In this document: positions 1-7,108 of the stretch, piece after piece | How positions within the stretch are numbered: position 1 is the first letter of the stretch | Layout: each line of letters starts with the position of its first letter | Assembly (NCBI GenBank): GCA_946404295.1 | Contig: CAMJDE010000058.1 | Coordinates: forward strand, 1 to 8,933 | Direction: 5' to 3' | From: an uncultured Clostridia bacterium | Lineage (GTDB): Bacteria > Bacillota > Clostridia > Oscillospirales > CAG-272 | Length of the DNA stretch: 8,933 bases | Made by a program: the position numbers and the translations under genes | The notes under the pieces: generated by a model | Database searches by the model: none | Told to the model about the DNA's origin: nothing | Seen by the model: the letters and a program-made list of their open reading frames with translations, nothing else

Positions 1-2
1 AT

Positions 3-50
3 ACGCCGCGCGCACCGAGATCGGTGCGCGCGGCGTTTCGTTTTCTTTTT
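3..50. terminator. Strong GC hairpin, probably bidirectional terminator
   Basis: A 16-bp perfect inverted repeat spans 3-18 and 21-36, with only two unpaired centre bases. On the plus strand it is followed by a T-rich run (36-50), so it would terminate a rightward transcript entering from outside the window. For the leftward lipoprotein gene, which stops at 51, the hairpin lies 14 nt past the stop codon and is preceded by an A-rich run. The 3' tail on that strand lies outside the window, so termination in that direction is likely but not fully visible. The 33-nt core is the exact reverse complement of the hairpin core at 8637-8669. Confidence 0.8.
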
Positions 51-1586
51 TTACTGTTCCGACGACGTCAGGGTCAGGGTCGCCACGACGGCGATGTGAT
101 CCGAAAGCCCGGTGTTGACGGCGCGGAAGTCGGACATTTCCAGTCCCTTGACGATGATATCGTCGACCGGCCACTCGAGCCCGCCGGTCCTCGACCCGGT
201 GCAGGTCAGGATCTCGCCGTAGTTGCCGAGCGTGTAGCCCGCCTCGTCGAACGGGACGAAGTAGGGTTTGTAGTAGGCGTTCCAGTCGCCCATCATCACG
301 ACGTACTCTTCGTCCTTGTAGAGATCGATCAGTTCGGCGATCTGCGCCTGGCAGACCGTGTCGGGATCGCGGTCGTCGTCAAAGGCGAGGTGCGTGAAGA
401 CGAAGTGGACGGTCTTGCCCCCGACGACCAGTTCGGCGGTCATATAGTAGTAATATTCCGCCTTGTTGGTCGAGGAATAGAGGAGCGTCACGCCCTGATT
501 GCATTCAAAATCGTGGACTTGGATGTTTTGAAGTGGCAGGCGAGAGAAAACGGCGTTGCAGCTGAAGTGCCGCTGCGGACCCGCGTAGTAGATCGGGGTC
601 GGGTCGCTGAAAAGCGCGTCCTGTGCGAGATAGTCGCCCGACGAAGTGAACTGACGGCTGTACTCGTTGACGCAGAGGAGGTCGGCGTTAAGCCCTTCGA
701 TATACGCGCGGTATTTCGCCGACTCGGTTTCGTAAGCGGAGGCGGAGATCCTCGAATCGCGGGCGTTGCCCATGGCGAAATGCCCGATGTTCCAGGTCGC
801 GACGGTGAAGGTGGTCGGGCAGTCGCCGCTCATAAAGCGCGCGGTGTAGACGGCGTCCTCCTTCACGGCGACGATCTCCTTGTCCCACCCGACGAAGATC
901 TGTCCCTCGGGCGCCTCGGGCGTGACGGGACAGACGGGCGTTTCGTTCGCTTCAATCGAGAGGGGATATTCGTTCTCCCCGACCTTGAACGTGACCGAAT
1001 AGTAGCGGGTCGCGTATTCGTATTTCGCGGTATAGATCTCGAACCTTTTGCCCGCCATATTCTCGGCGGTCGGGGCGACGAGTTCCTTATCCCACCCCGT
1101 GAAGGTGCCGACCTTGGTCAGCGTGAGGTCGGGGCGGTCGTAGTCCTTGGGCGGGGTCGGGATCTCTCCCTCGTGCGTCGGGGCTTGGAAGATGCCGGAT
1201 TTCAGATTGAAGCGGACGTCGTAGACCGTCAGACCGTATTCGCCGACGTTCGCCGTATAGGTGACGTTTTCGGTCGCGGGGACGATCTCTTTATCCCACC
1301 CGACGATCTTGTAATAATGTTCGGTCGTTTCCCACGCGGTATCGCCGGGGTAGACGGGGGTCTCGCCGTCGGCGACGGTCAGTTTCGTTTCGGTCCCGTT
1401 GACCGAGAAGGTGACGACGTGGGTCCCGTCGGAGTCGGTCGTTTCGGCGGTCGTTTCGGGTGCGGGCGCGTCGGAGTCGGTCGTTTCGGCGGTCGTGTCG
1501 GGTGCGGGCGCGTCGGAGGCGCCGCAGGCGGCAAGCAGGATCAGGATCGGGACAAGCAGAAGACAGAGCAGGCGTTTGGCTTTCAT
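51..1586 (-). CDS. Surface lipoprotein with GWDKE repeats and EEP-family hydrolase domain
   Basis: The 511-residue product begins with a lipoprotein signal: basic MKAKR, a hydrophobic stretch, and lipobox LAAC with Cys21 as lipidation site. It is therefore probably anchored on the outer face of the membrane. Residues 24-51 are a 14-residue acidic, Thr-rich linker repeated twice. Residues 55-252 hold three InlB B-repeat-like units, each containing GWDKE (96-100, 164-168, 233-237). Residues 258-511 are an endonuclease/exonuclease/phosphatase domain with the expected active-site set: N266 (TWN), E308 (NEY), H399 (THL), D434 and N436 (GDWN), D476 (DDI), and D496-H497 (SDH). The family hydrolyses phosphodiester or phosphate-ester bonds with a divalent metal; substrate (DNA, nucleotides, lipid head groups) cannot be told. 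The start at 1586 is chosen because GGAGGA lies 7 nt upstream (1594-1599) and the signal peptide begins there. An in-frame ATG at 1679 lies upstream of the predicted transcription start. Confidence 0.9.
   Translation of the reverse strand: MKAKRLLCLLLVPILILLAACGASDAPAPDTTAETTDSDAPAPETTAETTDSDGTHVVTFSVNGTETKLTVADGETPVYPGDTAWETTEHYYKIVGWDKEIVPATENVTYTANVGEYGLTVYDVRFNLKSGIFQAPTHEGEIPTPPKDYDRPDLTLTKVGTFTGWDKELVAPTAENMAGKRFEIYTAKYEYATRYYSVTFKVGENEYPLSIEANETPVCPVTPEAPEGQIFVGWDKEIVAVKEDAVYTARFMSGDCPTTFTVATWNIGHFAMGNARDSRISASAYETESAKYRAYIEGLNADLLCVNEYSRQFTSSGDYLAQDALFSDPTPIYYAGPQRHFSCNAVFSRLPLQNIQVHDFECNQGVTLLYSSTNKAEYYYYMTAELVVGGKTVHFVFTHLAFDDDRDPDTVCQAQIAELIDLYKDEEYVVMMGDWNAYYKPYFVPFDEAGYTLGNYGEILTCTGSRTGGLEWPVDDIIVKGLEMSDFRAVNTGLSDHIAVVATLTLTSSEQ
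1428..1511 (-). repeat. Two tandem 42-bp units encoding the lipoprotein linker
   Basis: Units 1428-1469 and 1470-1511 are identical except for one base (1455 versus 1497), which changes Glu to Asp in the protein. Each encodes SDAPAP(D/E)TTAETTD. A third copy begins (1512-1517) and then diverges. The repeats form the flexible stalk between the lipidated cysteine and the first GWDKE domain. Near-identity at DNA level suggests recent duplication and possible copy-number variation among strains. Confidence 0.9.
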
Positions 1587-1610
1587 TTTCAGTTCCTCCG
1601 GGAGGTTATT

Positions 1611-1629
1611 CGGGTCAAAAAACGACCCG
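1611..1629 (-). promoter_or_regulatory. Small hairpin in the 5' leader of the lipoprotein gene
   Basis: CGGGTC (1611-1616) and GACCCG (1624-1629) form a 6-bp stem with a 7-nt loop. It ends 12 nt before the Shine-Dalgarno site. The ribosome site itself sits in a small palindrome (CCTCC-G-GGAGG, 1595-1605). The stem may stabilise the leader or modulate translation; no known riboswitch or protein site is recognised. Confidence 0.4.
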
Positions 1630-1647
1630 TCAACAAAGTAGATTATC

Positions 1648-1676
1648 ATTATAACGCTTTTTTGCAAAAAAAGCAA
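1648..1676 (-). promoter_or_regulatory. Sigma-A-type promoter of the lipoprotein gene
   Basis: On the minus strand there is a -35-like TTGCTT (1671-1676), a 17-nt spacer, and a perfect -10 TATAAT (1648-1653). Transcription should start near 1641, giving a leader of about 55 nt. The spacer contains a near-palindrome of T and A runs around TTGCAA (1656-1674), which could curve the DNA or bind a regulator. The clpB terminator lies just upstream, so this gene has its own transcription unit. Confidence 0.75.
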
Positions 1677-1680
1677 CACA

Positions 1681-1722
1681 AAAAAAGAAAAAATCCTGCG
1701 CGCATTTCAAAAGCGCGCAGGA
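1681..1722 (-). terminator. Intrinsic terminator of clpB
   Basis: Read on the minus strand, CCTGCGCGC (1713-1721) and GCGCGCAGG (1695-1703) form a 9-bp GC-rich stem with a 9-nt loop. The stem is followed by A and a run of thirteen bases that are all T except one C. It lies about 95 nt past the clpB stop codon and just before the lipoprotein promoter. The plus strand has no T tail, so it acts leftward only. Confidence 0.88.
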
Positions 1723-1763
1723 AAAAGAGTACGTTCACGTTTTGCACCCGAGCAAAGGACGCA

Positions 1764-1797
1764 TATCGCGTTGCGCCGTCCGGCGCAACGTATCGCG
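1764..1797. repeat. GC palindrome flanked by TATCGCG direct repeats
   Basis: A 10-bp perfect inverted repeat (1769-1778 and 1781-1790) sits in the clpB 3' untranslated region. TATCGCG occurs at 1764-1770 and again at 1791-1797. There is no T tail, so it is not a terminator by itself. It may protect the clpB mRNA end or be a small palindromic element; the flanking repeats are short enough to be chance. Confidence 0.45.
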
Positions 1798-1815
1798 CGC
1801 CCAAGGCGCCTGTCG

Positions 1816-4413
1816 TCACGACACCGTGAGTTCTCCGTCCTTTACGTCGACCGTAAGGGTCGTGCCGGGAGCGGGATCGTTTGCGAGGATCGTGCGGGCG
1901 ATCAGCGTTTCGAGTTTCGATTGCAGATAGCGCTTCATCGGGCGGGCGCCGTAGACGGGATCGTAGCCCGCGTCGGCGATCAGATCCTTCGCCGCATCGG
2001 TCAATTCCAGCGTCAGGTTCTTGTCGGCGAGTCTGCGTTTCAGTCCATCGAGCAAGAGATCCGCGATCCTGACGATATTCTCGCGGGTCAGCGGGCGGTA
2101 GAAAACGATCTCGTCCAGACGGTTTAAGAACTCGGGACGGAAGGACGCTTTCAGGAGCCGATCGACCCCCTCGCGCGCCGTTTTCGAGATCTCGCCCGAC
2201 GGCTCGATCCCGTCGAGGATCAGGTCGGAGCCGAGATTGCTCGTCAGGATCAGGATGGTGTTCTTGAAGTCGACGGTGCGCCCCTGACTGTCGGTGATCC
2301 GCCCGTCGTCGAGGACTTGCAGAAGGATGTTGAACACGTCGGGGTGCGCCTTTTCCACCTCGTCGAAGAGCACGACCGAGTAGGGGTGACGCCGCACCGC
2401 CTCGGTGAGCTGCCCGCCTTCGTCGTAGCCGACGTATCCCGGAGGCGCGCCGATCAGGCGCGAGACCGAGAACTTTTCCATATACTCGGTCATATCGATC
2501 CGGATCAGGTTCTTTTCGTCGTCGAAGAGCGCCTCTGCGAGCGCCTTCGCGAGTTCGGTCTTGCCGACGCCGGTCGGGCCGAGGAACAGAAACGATCCGA
2601 GCGGACGGTTCGGGTCCTGGATCCCCGCGCGGGAACGCAGGATCGCGTCGGCGACCCGCGAGACGGCTTCGTCCTGCCCGATCACGCGGCGGTGCAGAAC
2701 GTCGTCGAGGTGGAGCAGTTTTTCGCGCTCGCCCTCCATCAGCCGGGCGACCGGGATCCCCGTCCAGCGGGCGACGATCCGCGCGATCTCCTCCTCGGTC
2801 ACGGCGCGGCGCAGAAGGGAAGTCCCCTTCTCGCCCGCCTCGGCTTCGGCTTTTTCGGCTTCTTCAAGTTGTTTTTTCAGTTCGGGCAGTTTTCCGTATT
2901 TCAGTTCGGCGGCGCGGTTCAGGTCGTAGCGCGACTCGGCGGCTTCGATCTCGGCGTTGGTTCCCTCGATCTCTTCGCGGATCTTCTGCACCCTGCCGAT
3001 CGCGTCCTTTTCGTTCTTCCACTTCGCCTGCATCGCGTTCATCTCGTCGCGCTTGTCGGCGAGTTCCGCCCGCAGTTTTTCAAGCCGCTCTTCCGAGAGT
3101 TTGTCGGTCTCCTTTTTCAATGCCGTCTCCTCGATCTCGAGCTGCATGATCCGGCGCGCGATCTCGTCCATCTCGGTCGGCATCGAGTTCATCTCGGTCT
3201 TGATCAGCGCGCACGCCTCGTCCACGAGGTCGATCGCCTTGTCGGGCAGGAAACGGTCGGTGATGTAGCGGTTGGAGAGGGTCGCCGCGGCGATCAGCGC
3301 CTGATCGTGGATCTTCACGCCGTGGTAGACCTCGTAGCGTTCCTTCAGCCCCCGCAGGATCGAAACCGTGTCCTCGACCGACGGCTCGTCGACCAGGACC
3401 GGCTGGAACCGCCGTTCGAGCGCGCTGTCCTTTTCGATGTATTTGCGGTACTCGTCGAGCGTCGTCGCGCCGATGCAATGCAGTTCGCCCCGCGCGAGCA
3501 TCGGTTTTAACAGGTTGCCCGCGTCCATCGCGCCGTCGGTCTTGCCCGCGCCGACGATGGTGTGCAGTTCGTCGATGAAGAGAATGATCTTGCCCTCCGA
3601 CGCCTTCACCTCGTTCAGCACGGCTTTCAGCCGCTCTTCAAACTCGCCCCGGAACTTCGCCCCGGCGATCAAGGCGCCCATATCGAGCGAGAAAAGGATG
3701 CGGTCGCGCAGATTCTCGGGCACGTCGCCCCGCGCGATCCGAAGCGCCAGCCCCTCGGCGATCGCGGTCTTGCCGACGCCCGGCTCGCCGATCAGGCAGG
3801 GGTTGTTCTTGGTTTTCCGCGACAGGATCCGCACCACGTTCCGGATCTCGTCGTCGCGCCCGATCACGGGATCAAGTTTCTGCGCCTTCGCCTGCGCCGT
3901 CAGGTCGGTGCCGTACTTCTTCAGAACGTCGTAGGTCGCCTCGGGGTTGTCGGTCGTCACCTGTCGGTTCCCGCGCACCTGCTTCAAGGCGGGCAGGATC
4001 GCCTCGCGTGTGATTCCGTTCTTTTTGAAGAGCGGAGCCAGCGTCGCGTCGGCGTGATCGACAAGACCGAGCAGGATATGCTCGACCGAGATATATTCGT
4101 CCCGCATCTTCTCGGCGATCTCCTCGGCGCTCGAGAGCGCGAGGTCGACGTCCCGCGAGACGTATATCCGGTCGTCGCCGCCCCCCGTCACCTTCGGCAG
4201 CCGCCCGAGCGCGATGTCGAGCGCCCCCGAAAGCAGGTTGACGTCGACCCCCGCCGCCCGGAGCAGCCCGGGGATCAGCCCGTCGCCGTCCGAGAGCAAA
4301 GCCCGCATCAGGTGGATCTGTTCCATCTGCTGATTGCCGTTCTTTTGCGTCAGGTTCTGCGCCTCGCGCAGCGCCTCGACGCTTTTTTGCGTGTATTTTT
4401 CGGGATTGACCAT
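1816..4413 (-). CDS. clpB: ATP-dependent protein disaggregase ClpB
   Basis: This 865-residue protein is full length for ClpB (Hsp104 family), the cytosolic AAA+ hexamer that pulls polypeptides out of aggregates together with DnaK/DnaJ/GrpE. The Clp N-domain covers about residues 1-145. AAA module 1 has Walker A GEPGVGKT (209-216), Walker B ILFIDE (277-282), sensor GATT (315-318) and arginine finger ERRF (333-336). A long coiled-coil middle domain (about 410-535), diagnostic of ClpB against ClpA/ClpC, binds DnaK. AAA module 2 has GPTGVGKT (612-619), pore loop GYVGYDEGG (659-667), Walker B VVLFDE (680-685) and sensor-2 GARP (822-825). Pore loop 1 reads GAKFRGEF, with Phe where E. coli has Tyr; an aromatic is kept. 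No ClpP-docking loop is evident. The start is supported by GAGGGG 6 nt upstream (4420-4425). The upstream CIRCE element indicates heat-shock control by HrcA. Confidence 0.98.
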   Translation of the reverse strand: MVNPEKYTQKSVEALREAQNLTQKNGNQQMEQIHLMRALLSDGDGLIPGLLRAAGVDVNLLSGALDIALGRLPKVTGGGDDRIYVSRDVDLALSSAEEIAEKMRDEYISVEHILLGLVDHADATLAPLFKKNGITREAILPALKQVRGNRQVTTDNPEATYDVLKKYGTDLTAQAKAQKLDPVIGRDDEIRNVVRILSRKTKNNPCLIGEPGVGKTAIAEGLALRIARGDVPENLRDRILFSLDMGALIAGAKFRGEFEERLKAVLNEVKASEGKIILFIDELHTIVGAGKTDGAMDAGNLLKPMLARGELHCIGATTLDEYRKYIEKDSALERRFQPVLVDEPSVEDTVSILRGLKERYEVYHGVKIHDQALIAAATLSNRYITDRFLPDKAIDLVDEACALIKTEMNSMPTEMDEIARRIMQLEIEETALKKETDKLSEERLEKLRAELADKRDEMNAMQAKWKNEKDAIGRVQKIREEIEGTNAEIEAAESRYDLNRAAELKYGKLPELKKQLEEAEKAEAEAGEKGTSLLRRAVTEEEIARIVARWTGIPVARLMEGEREKLLHLDDVLHRRVIGQDEAVSRVADAILRSRAGIQDPNRPLGSFLFLGPTGVGKTELAKALAEALFDDEKNLIRIDMTEYMEKFSVSRLIGAPPGYVGYDEGGQLTEAVRRHPYSVVLFDEVEKAHPDVFNILLQVLDDGRITDSQGRTVDFKNTILILTSNLGSDLILDGIEPSGEISKTAREGVDRLLKASFRPEFLNRLDEIVFYRPLTRENIVRIADLLLDGLKRRLADKNLTLELTDAAKDLIADAGYDPVYGARPMKRYLQSKLETLIARTILANDPAPGTTLTVDVKDGELTVS

Positions 4414-4504
4414 TCTTTTCCCCTCTTTCCGAAACCGTCCCCGACGGGCGGTTAGACTTTCTTTGACTTTCTACCGACAGTATACCCCCGACCCGTGAAC
4501 GCGC

Positions 4505-4533
4505 ATTGAATATTTCGTGAACGAATTGTAAAT
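4505..4533 (-). promoter_or_regulatory. Possible clpB promoter (weak match)
   Basis: On the minus strand, TTTACA (4528-4533) is 17 nt from TTCAAT (4505-4510), a good -35 with a poor -10. It abuts the CIRCE operator, where HrcA would block RNA polymerase. A better isolated -10, TATACT, lies at 4479-4484 but lacks a recognisable -35. Which one is used cannot be settled from sequence. Confidence 0.3.
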
Positions 4534-4534
4534 G

Positions 4535-4561
4535 TTAGCACTCAAAGGCGCAGAGTGCTAA
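4535..4561 (-). promoter_or_regulatory. CIRCE operator (HrcA binding site)
   Basis: TTAGCACTC (4535-4543), nine spacer bases, then GAGTGCTAA (4553-4561): an exact match to the CIRCE consensus. HrcA binds this site and represses chaperone genes until heat or misfolded protein occupies GroEL and HrcA loses activity. It lies 122 nt upstream of the clpB start, next to the weak promoter candidate. The rightward promoter begins 70 nt further on, so clpB is the clear target. hrcA itself is not in the window. Confidence 0.97.
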
Positions 4562-4631
4562 CACCTTGACGCCGCCGTAGGCGCAAAAGCGCGAAAAAAG
4601 GGAGGCGGGCGAAGAAGCGGATGAAAATCAC

Positions 4632-4660
4632 TTGATTTTTCTTTTACGATGTTATATAAT
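4632..4660 (+). promoter_or_regulatory. Sigma-A promoter of the SPFH/zinc-ribbon/xpt operon
   Basis: TTGATT (4632-4637), a 17-nt spacer, and TATAAT (4655-4660) give a near-consensus promoter. Transcription should start near 4667, leaving a leader of about 66 nt with a small GC stem-loop (4684-4689 with 4694-4699). The -10 lies inside an in-frame upstream extension of the first gene (ATG at 4649), which rules out that start for this promoter. Confidence 0.85.
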
Positions 4661-4732
4661 GAAAGGTGGGAACCCATTCGCCGCGCCGCGTTTGCGGCGG
4701 GCAAAAAACCGATAGGAAAGGAAACACGAACA

Positions 4733-6022
4733 ATGGGAATCATCAAAGCGATCGCAAGCGCCGTTTCCGGCAACCTCGCCGACCAATGGCTCGAGGTACT
4801 CGAGGCGGACAACATGACCGACACCACCGTTTGCACGAAGGGGATCACGGTCCGCAAGAACGACCGCCGCTTCGGCAATAAGAAGGGGACAGAGGATCTG
4901 ATCTCGAACGGGTCGATCATCCACGTTTATCCCAACCAGTTCATGATGCTGCTCGACGGCGGCAAGGTCGTCGACTATACCGCCGAGGAGGGCTACTACA
5001 AGGTCGACAACAGTTCGACCCCGTCGCTCTTCAACGGACAGTTCGGCGACTCGCTGCGCGACGCGTTCAGCCGTGTGAAGTTCAGCGGCGTGCCGAGCCA
5101 GAAGCAGAAGGTTATCTACATCAACCTGCAGGAGATCAAGGGGATCAAGTTCGGCACGCCGAACCCGGTCAACTACTTCGACAACTTCTACAACGCCGAA
5201 CTCTTCCTGCGCGCGCACGGCACCTATTCGATCAAGATCGTCGACCCCTTGAAGTTCTACGCCGAGGCGATCGCGAAGAACGCCGACCGCGTCGATATCA
5301 AGCAGATCAACGAACAGTACCTGTCCGAGTTCCTCGAGGCGCTGCAGGCGGCGATCAACCAGATGTCCGCCGACGGCGTGCGCGTGTCGAACGTCGTCTC
5401 GAGGGGACGCGACCTTTCGCGGTATATGTCCACCATCCTCGACGAGGATTGGCGGCAGATGCGCGGTATGGAGGTCCAGGCGGTCGGTATCGCGTCGATC
5501 TCCTACGACGAGGAGTCGAAGAAACTGATCAATATGCGCAACCAGGGCGCCATGCTCGGCGATCCGACGGTGCGCGAGGGCTACGTGCAGGGCGCGATGG
5601 CTCGCGGATTTGAAGCGGCGGGCAGCAACTCGAGCGGCACGGCGGCGACCTTTATGGGCATGGGCGTCGGGATGAACGCCGGCGGCGCCATGTTCGGCAA
5701 TATGAGCGCGAACAATCAGGAACTCATCCGTCAGCAGCAGGCGGAAAAGAGAGCCGCCGAGGAAAAGGCGGCGGCGCAGAAGGCGAACGAGTGGACCTGC
5801 TCCTGCGGCGCCGTGAATACCGGCAAGTTCTGCGCCGAGTGCGGCAGTCCGAAGCCCGCCCCCGCGGGGACCTGGACCTGCTCCTGCGGCGCCGTCAACA
5901 CCGGCAAGTTCTGCTCCGAGTGCGGCAGTCCGAGACCCGCCGACGGAAAGTGGATCTGCCCGCAGTGCGGGACCGAGAACACGGGCAAATTCTGCGCCGA
6001 CTGCGGCACGAAGCGTCCGTGA
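4733..6022 (+). CDS. YdjI-like SPFH-domain protein with three C-terminal zinc ribbons
   Basis: The 429-residue product begins MGIIKAI, a short amphipathic-looking segment, and continues with a SPFH (stomatin/prohibitin/flotillin) domain to about residue 250. It is of the bacterial type often labelled 'virion core protein-like', which includes B. subtilis YdjI. Such proteins oligomerise on the inner membrane face as scaffolds. A Gly/Met/Asn-rich linker (about 300-335) and a charged Gln/Glu/Ala/Lys helix (about 336-352) follow. Three zinc ribbons begin at W354, W381 and W407. The first two bind through C-x-C and C-x2-C pairs (C356, C358, C367, C370 in ribbon 1); the third has two C-x2-C pairs (C409, C412, C421, C424). 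There is no true transmembrane helix. ATG 4733 is preferred for its AGGAAAGGA site (4714-4722). First gene of the operon; YdjI helps recruit PspA to membranes in B. subtilis, but no pspA is present here. Confidence 0.88.
   Translation: MGIIKAIASAVSGNLADQWLEVLEADNMTDTTVCTKGITVRKNDRRFGNKKGTEDLISNGSIIHVYPNQFMMLLDGGKVVDYTAEEGYYKVDNSSTPSLFNGQFGDSLRDAFSRVKFSGVPSQKQKVIYINLQEIKGIKFGTPNPVNYFDNFYNAELFLRAHGTYSIKIVDPLKFYAEAIAKNADRVDIKQINEQYLSEFLEALQAAINQMSADGVRVSNVVSRGRDLSRYMSTILDEDWRQMRGMEVQAVGIASISYDEESKKLINMRNQGAMLGDPTVREGYVQGAMARGFEAAGSNSSGTAATFMGMGVGMNAGGAMFGNMSANNQELIRQQQAEKRAAEEKAAAQKANEWTCSCGAVNTGKFCAECGSPKPAPAGTWTCSCGAVNTGKFCSECGSPRPADGKWICPQCGTENTGKFCADCGTKRP
5792..6019 (+). repeat. Three tandem zinc-ribbon coding units
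   Basis: Units begin at 5792, 5873 and 5951 (periods of 81 and 78 bp). The first two are almost identical at DNA level. The third is diverged, with C-P-Q-C in place of C-S-C. All three share the core NTGKFC and a trailing C-x2-C-G. The pattern suggests that one ribbon was duplicated inside the gene, with the copy made more recently between units one and two. Confidence 0.85.
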
Positions 6023-6039
6023 TCGCCGGGTAAACCGAT

Positions 6040-7107
6040 ATGGGAACCGCTGCGACCGTTTACCAATGCCCGAACTGCGGGGCGACCCTGCAGTTCGATC
6101 CGGACAAACAATGTTTTGCCTGTGAGTTCTGTATGTCGGAGTTTTCGGAGGCGGATCTGCGCGCCTCCGGCGCCGACGACGCGGCGAAGCGCGAAGAGGA
6201 AGAGGGACGCGACTACAGCGACAGTCTGCAGGAATACGTTTGCGACAACTGCGGCGCCGAGATCGTGGCGGACGCCAACACCGCCGCAGCCTTCTGCCTC
6301 TACTGCCACGCGCCGATCGTGCTTCGCGGCAAGGTCGAGGGACAGATGAAGCCGCACAAACTGATCCCCTTCAAGATCAGCCGCGACGTCGCCGAGGACC
6401 GTTTTCTCGCCTTCGCGAAGAAAAAGTGGTTCATCCCGCGCGGGCTCTTCCGCAAAGGATATATGGATAAGATGGAGGGCGTCTACTATCCCTTCTGGGT
6501 GACCGACGCCGACACCGACTGCCACTTTGAGGCGCAGGCGACCGACGTGCGCCGCTACACCCGCGGGAATACCGAGTACACCGAGACGCGCTACTACGAT
6601 ATCCACCGCCGGGGCGACATCCATTTCGAGGACCTGACCACCTCGGCGATCTCGACAGAGGACAAGAAGATGCTCGAGGGCATCCTTCCTTTCCCGTCGG
6701 AGGCGCTGACCGATTTCAGTATGCCGTACCTGACCGGCTTCTACGCGAAGAAACGCGACATCGACCGCGAACAGCTTTACGGAGAGGTCAAGGAGCGGAT
6801 GAACAACTACGCCGCGACCATCCTTCGCCGGACGGTTTCGGGCTACACCACCGTCGAACCCCGCGCATGCGGCGTCCGCGTCAAGAACAGTCATTGGGAA
6901 TACTCCCTGATGCCTGTCTGGGTCTTCGCCTATCCCGTGAAGGACAAAACCTACCAGTACGCGATGAACGGGCATACCGGCAAGATCTGGGGCAAACTCC
7001 CCGTCTCGGCGGGCAAACTCGCGATCCTCGGCGGGATTGTTTTCGCCGTCGCGGGCTTCCTCGGCGGTCTGATCTCTGCGCTCGTGATGGCGGGAGGAGG
7101 GTTATAA
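6040..7107 (+). CDS. YdjG-like double zinc-ribbon membrane-anchored protein
   Basis: The 355-residue product has two TFIIB-type zinc ribbons: C10, C13, C28, C31 and C68, C71, C86, C89, separated by an acidic Glu/Asp/Arg linker. The second is followed by PHKLIPFKI. The central region (about 105-315) is rich in aromatic residues, including KKWFIPRGLF and the segment MEGVYYPFWV. It ends with one hydrophobic helix (about 327-351), so the body should be cytoplasmic and tail-anchored. This layout matches B. subtilis YdjG and relatives often mislabelled as replication or helicase zinc-finger proteins; I see no helicase motif. It starts 17 nt after the SPFH gene with only a weak ribosome site (GGG, 6028-6030), which hints at translational coupling. 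In B. subtilis YdjG acts with YdjH and YdjI at the membrane, so a scaffold partnership with the preceding gene is likely. Confidence 0.82.
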   Translation: MGTAATVYQCPNCGATLQFDPDKQCFACEFCMSEFSEADLRASGADDAAKREEEEGRDYSDSLQEYVCDNCGAEIVADANTAAAFCLYCHAPIVLRGKVEGQMKPHKLIPFKISRDVAEDRFLAFAKKKWFIPRGLFRKGYMDKMEGVYYPFWVTDADTDCHFEAQATDVRRYTRGNTEYTETRYYDIHRRGDIHFEDLTTSAISTEDKKMLEGILPFPSEALTDFSMPYLTGFYAKKRDIDREQLYGEVKERMNNYAATILRRTVSGYTTVEPRACGVRVKNSHWEYSLMPVWVFAYPVKDKTYQYAMNGHTGKIWGKLPVSAGKLAILGGIVFAVAGFLGGLISALVMAGGGL

Positions 7108-7108
7108 G

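Noticed and set aside
24..1829. A 601-codon plus-strand open frame opposite the lipoprotein gene
   Set aside because: Its product is low-complexity Arg/Gly/Asp/Val-rich sequence without domains, it runs through the leftward gene's promoter and terminator, and the minus frame has a signal peptide and catalytic motifs. It is a by-product of GC-rich codon use.
2317..4455. Long plus-strand frames opposite clpB (2317-3510 and 3562-4455)
   Set aside because: clpB is intact with all AAA+ motifs on the minus strand; the opposite frames have no ribosome sites or recognisable domains.
4535..4561. CIRCE as the operator of the rightward operon
   Set aside because: It ends 70 nt upstream of the -35, outside the usual repressing position. 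clpB is the natural target; an indirect effect on the divergent operon is kept only as a finding to test.
4649..4732. Upstream ATG extension of the SPFH gene
   Set aside because: The -10 box (4655-4660) lies inside it and the expected transcript starts downstream. The start at 4733 has a ribosome site and the conserved MGIIKAI beginning.
5731..6975. A 414-codon minus-strand frame opposite the SPFH and YdjG-like genes
   Set aside because: It spans the junction of two well-supported genes, its repeats only mirror the zinc-ribbon DNA, and it has no domain or ribosome site.
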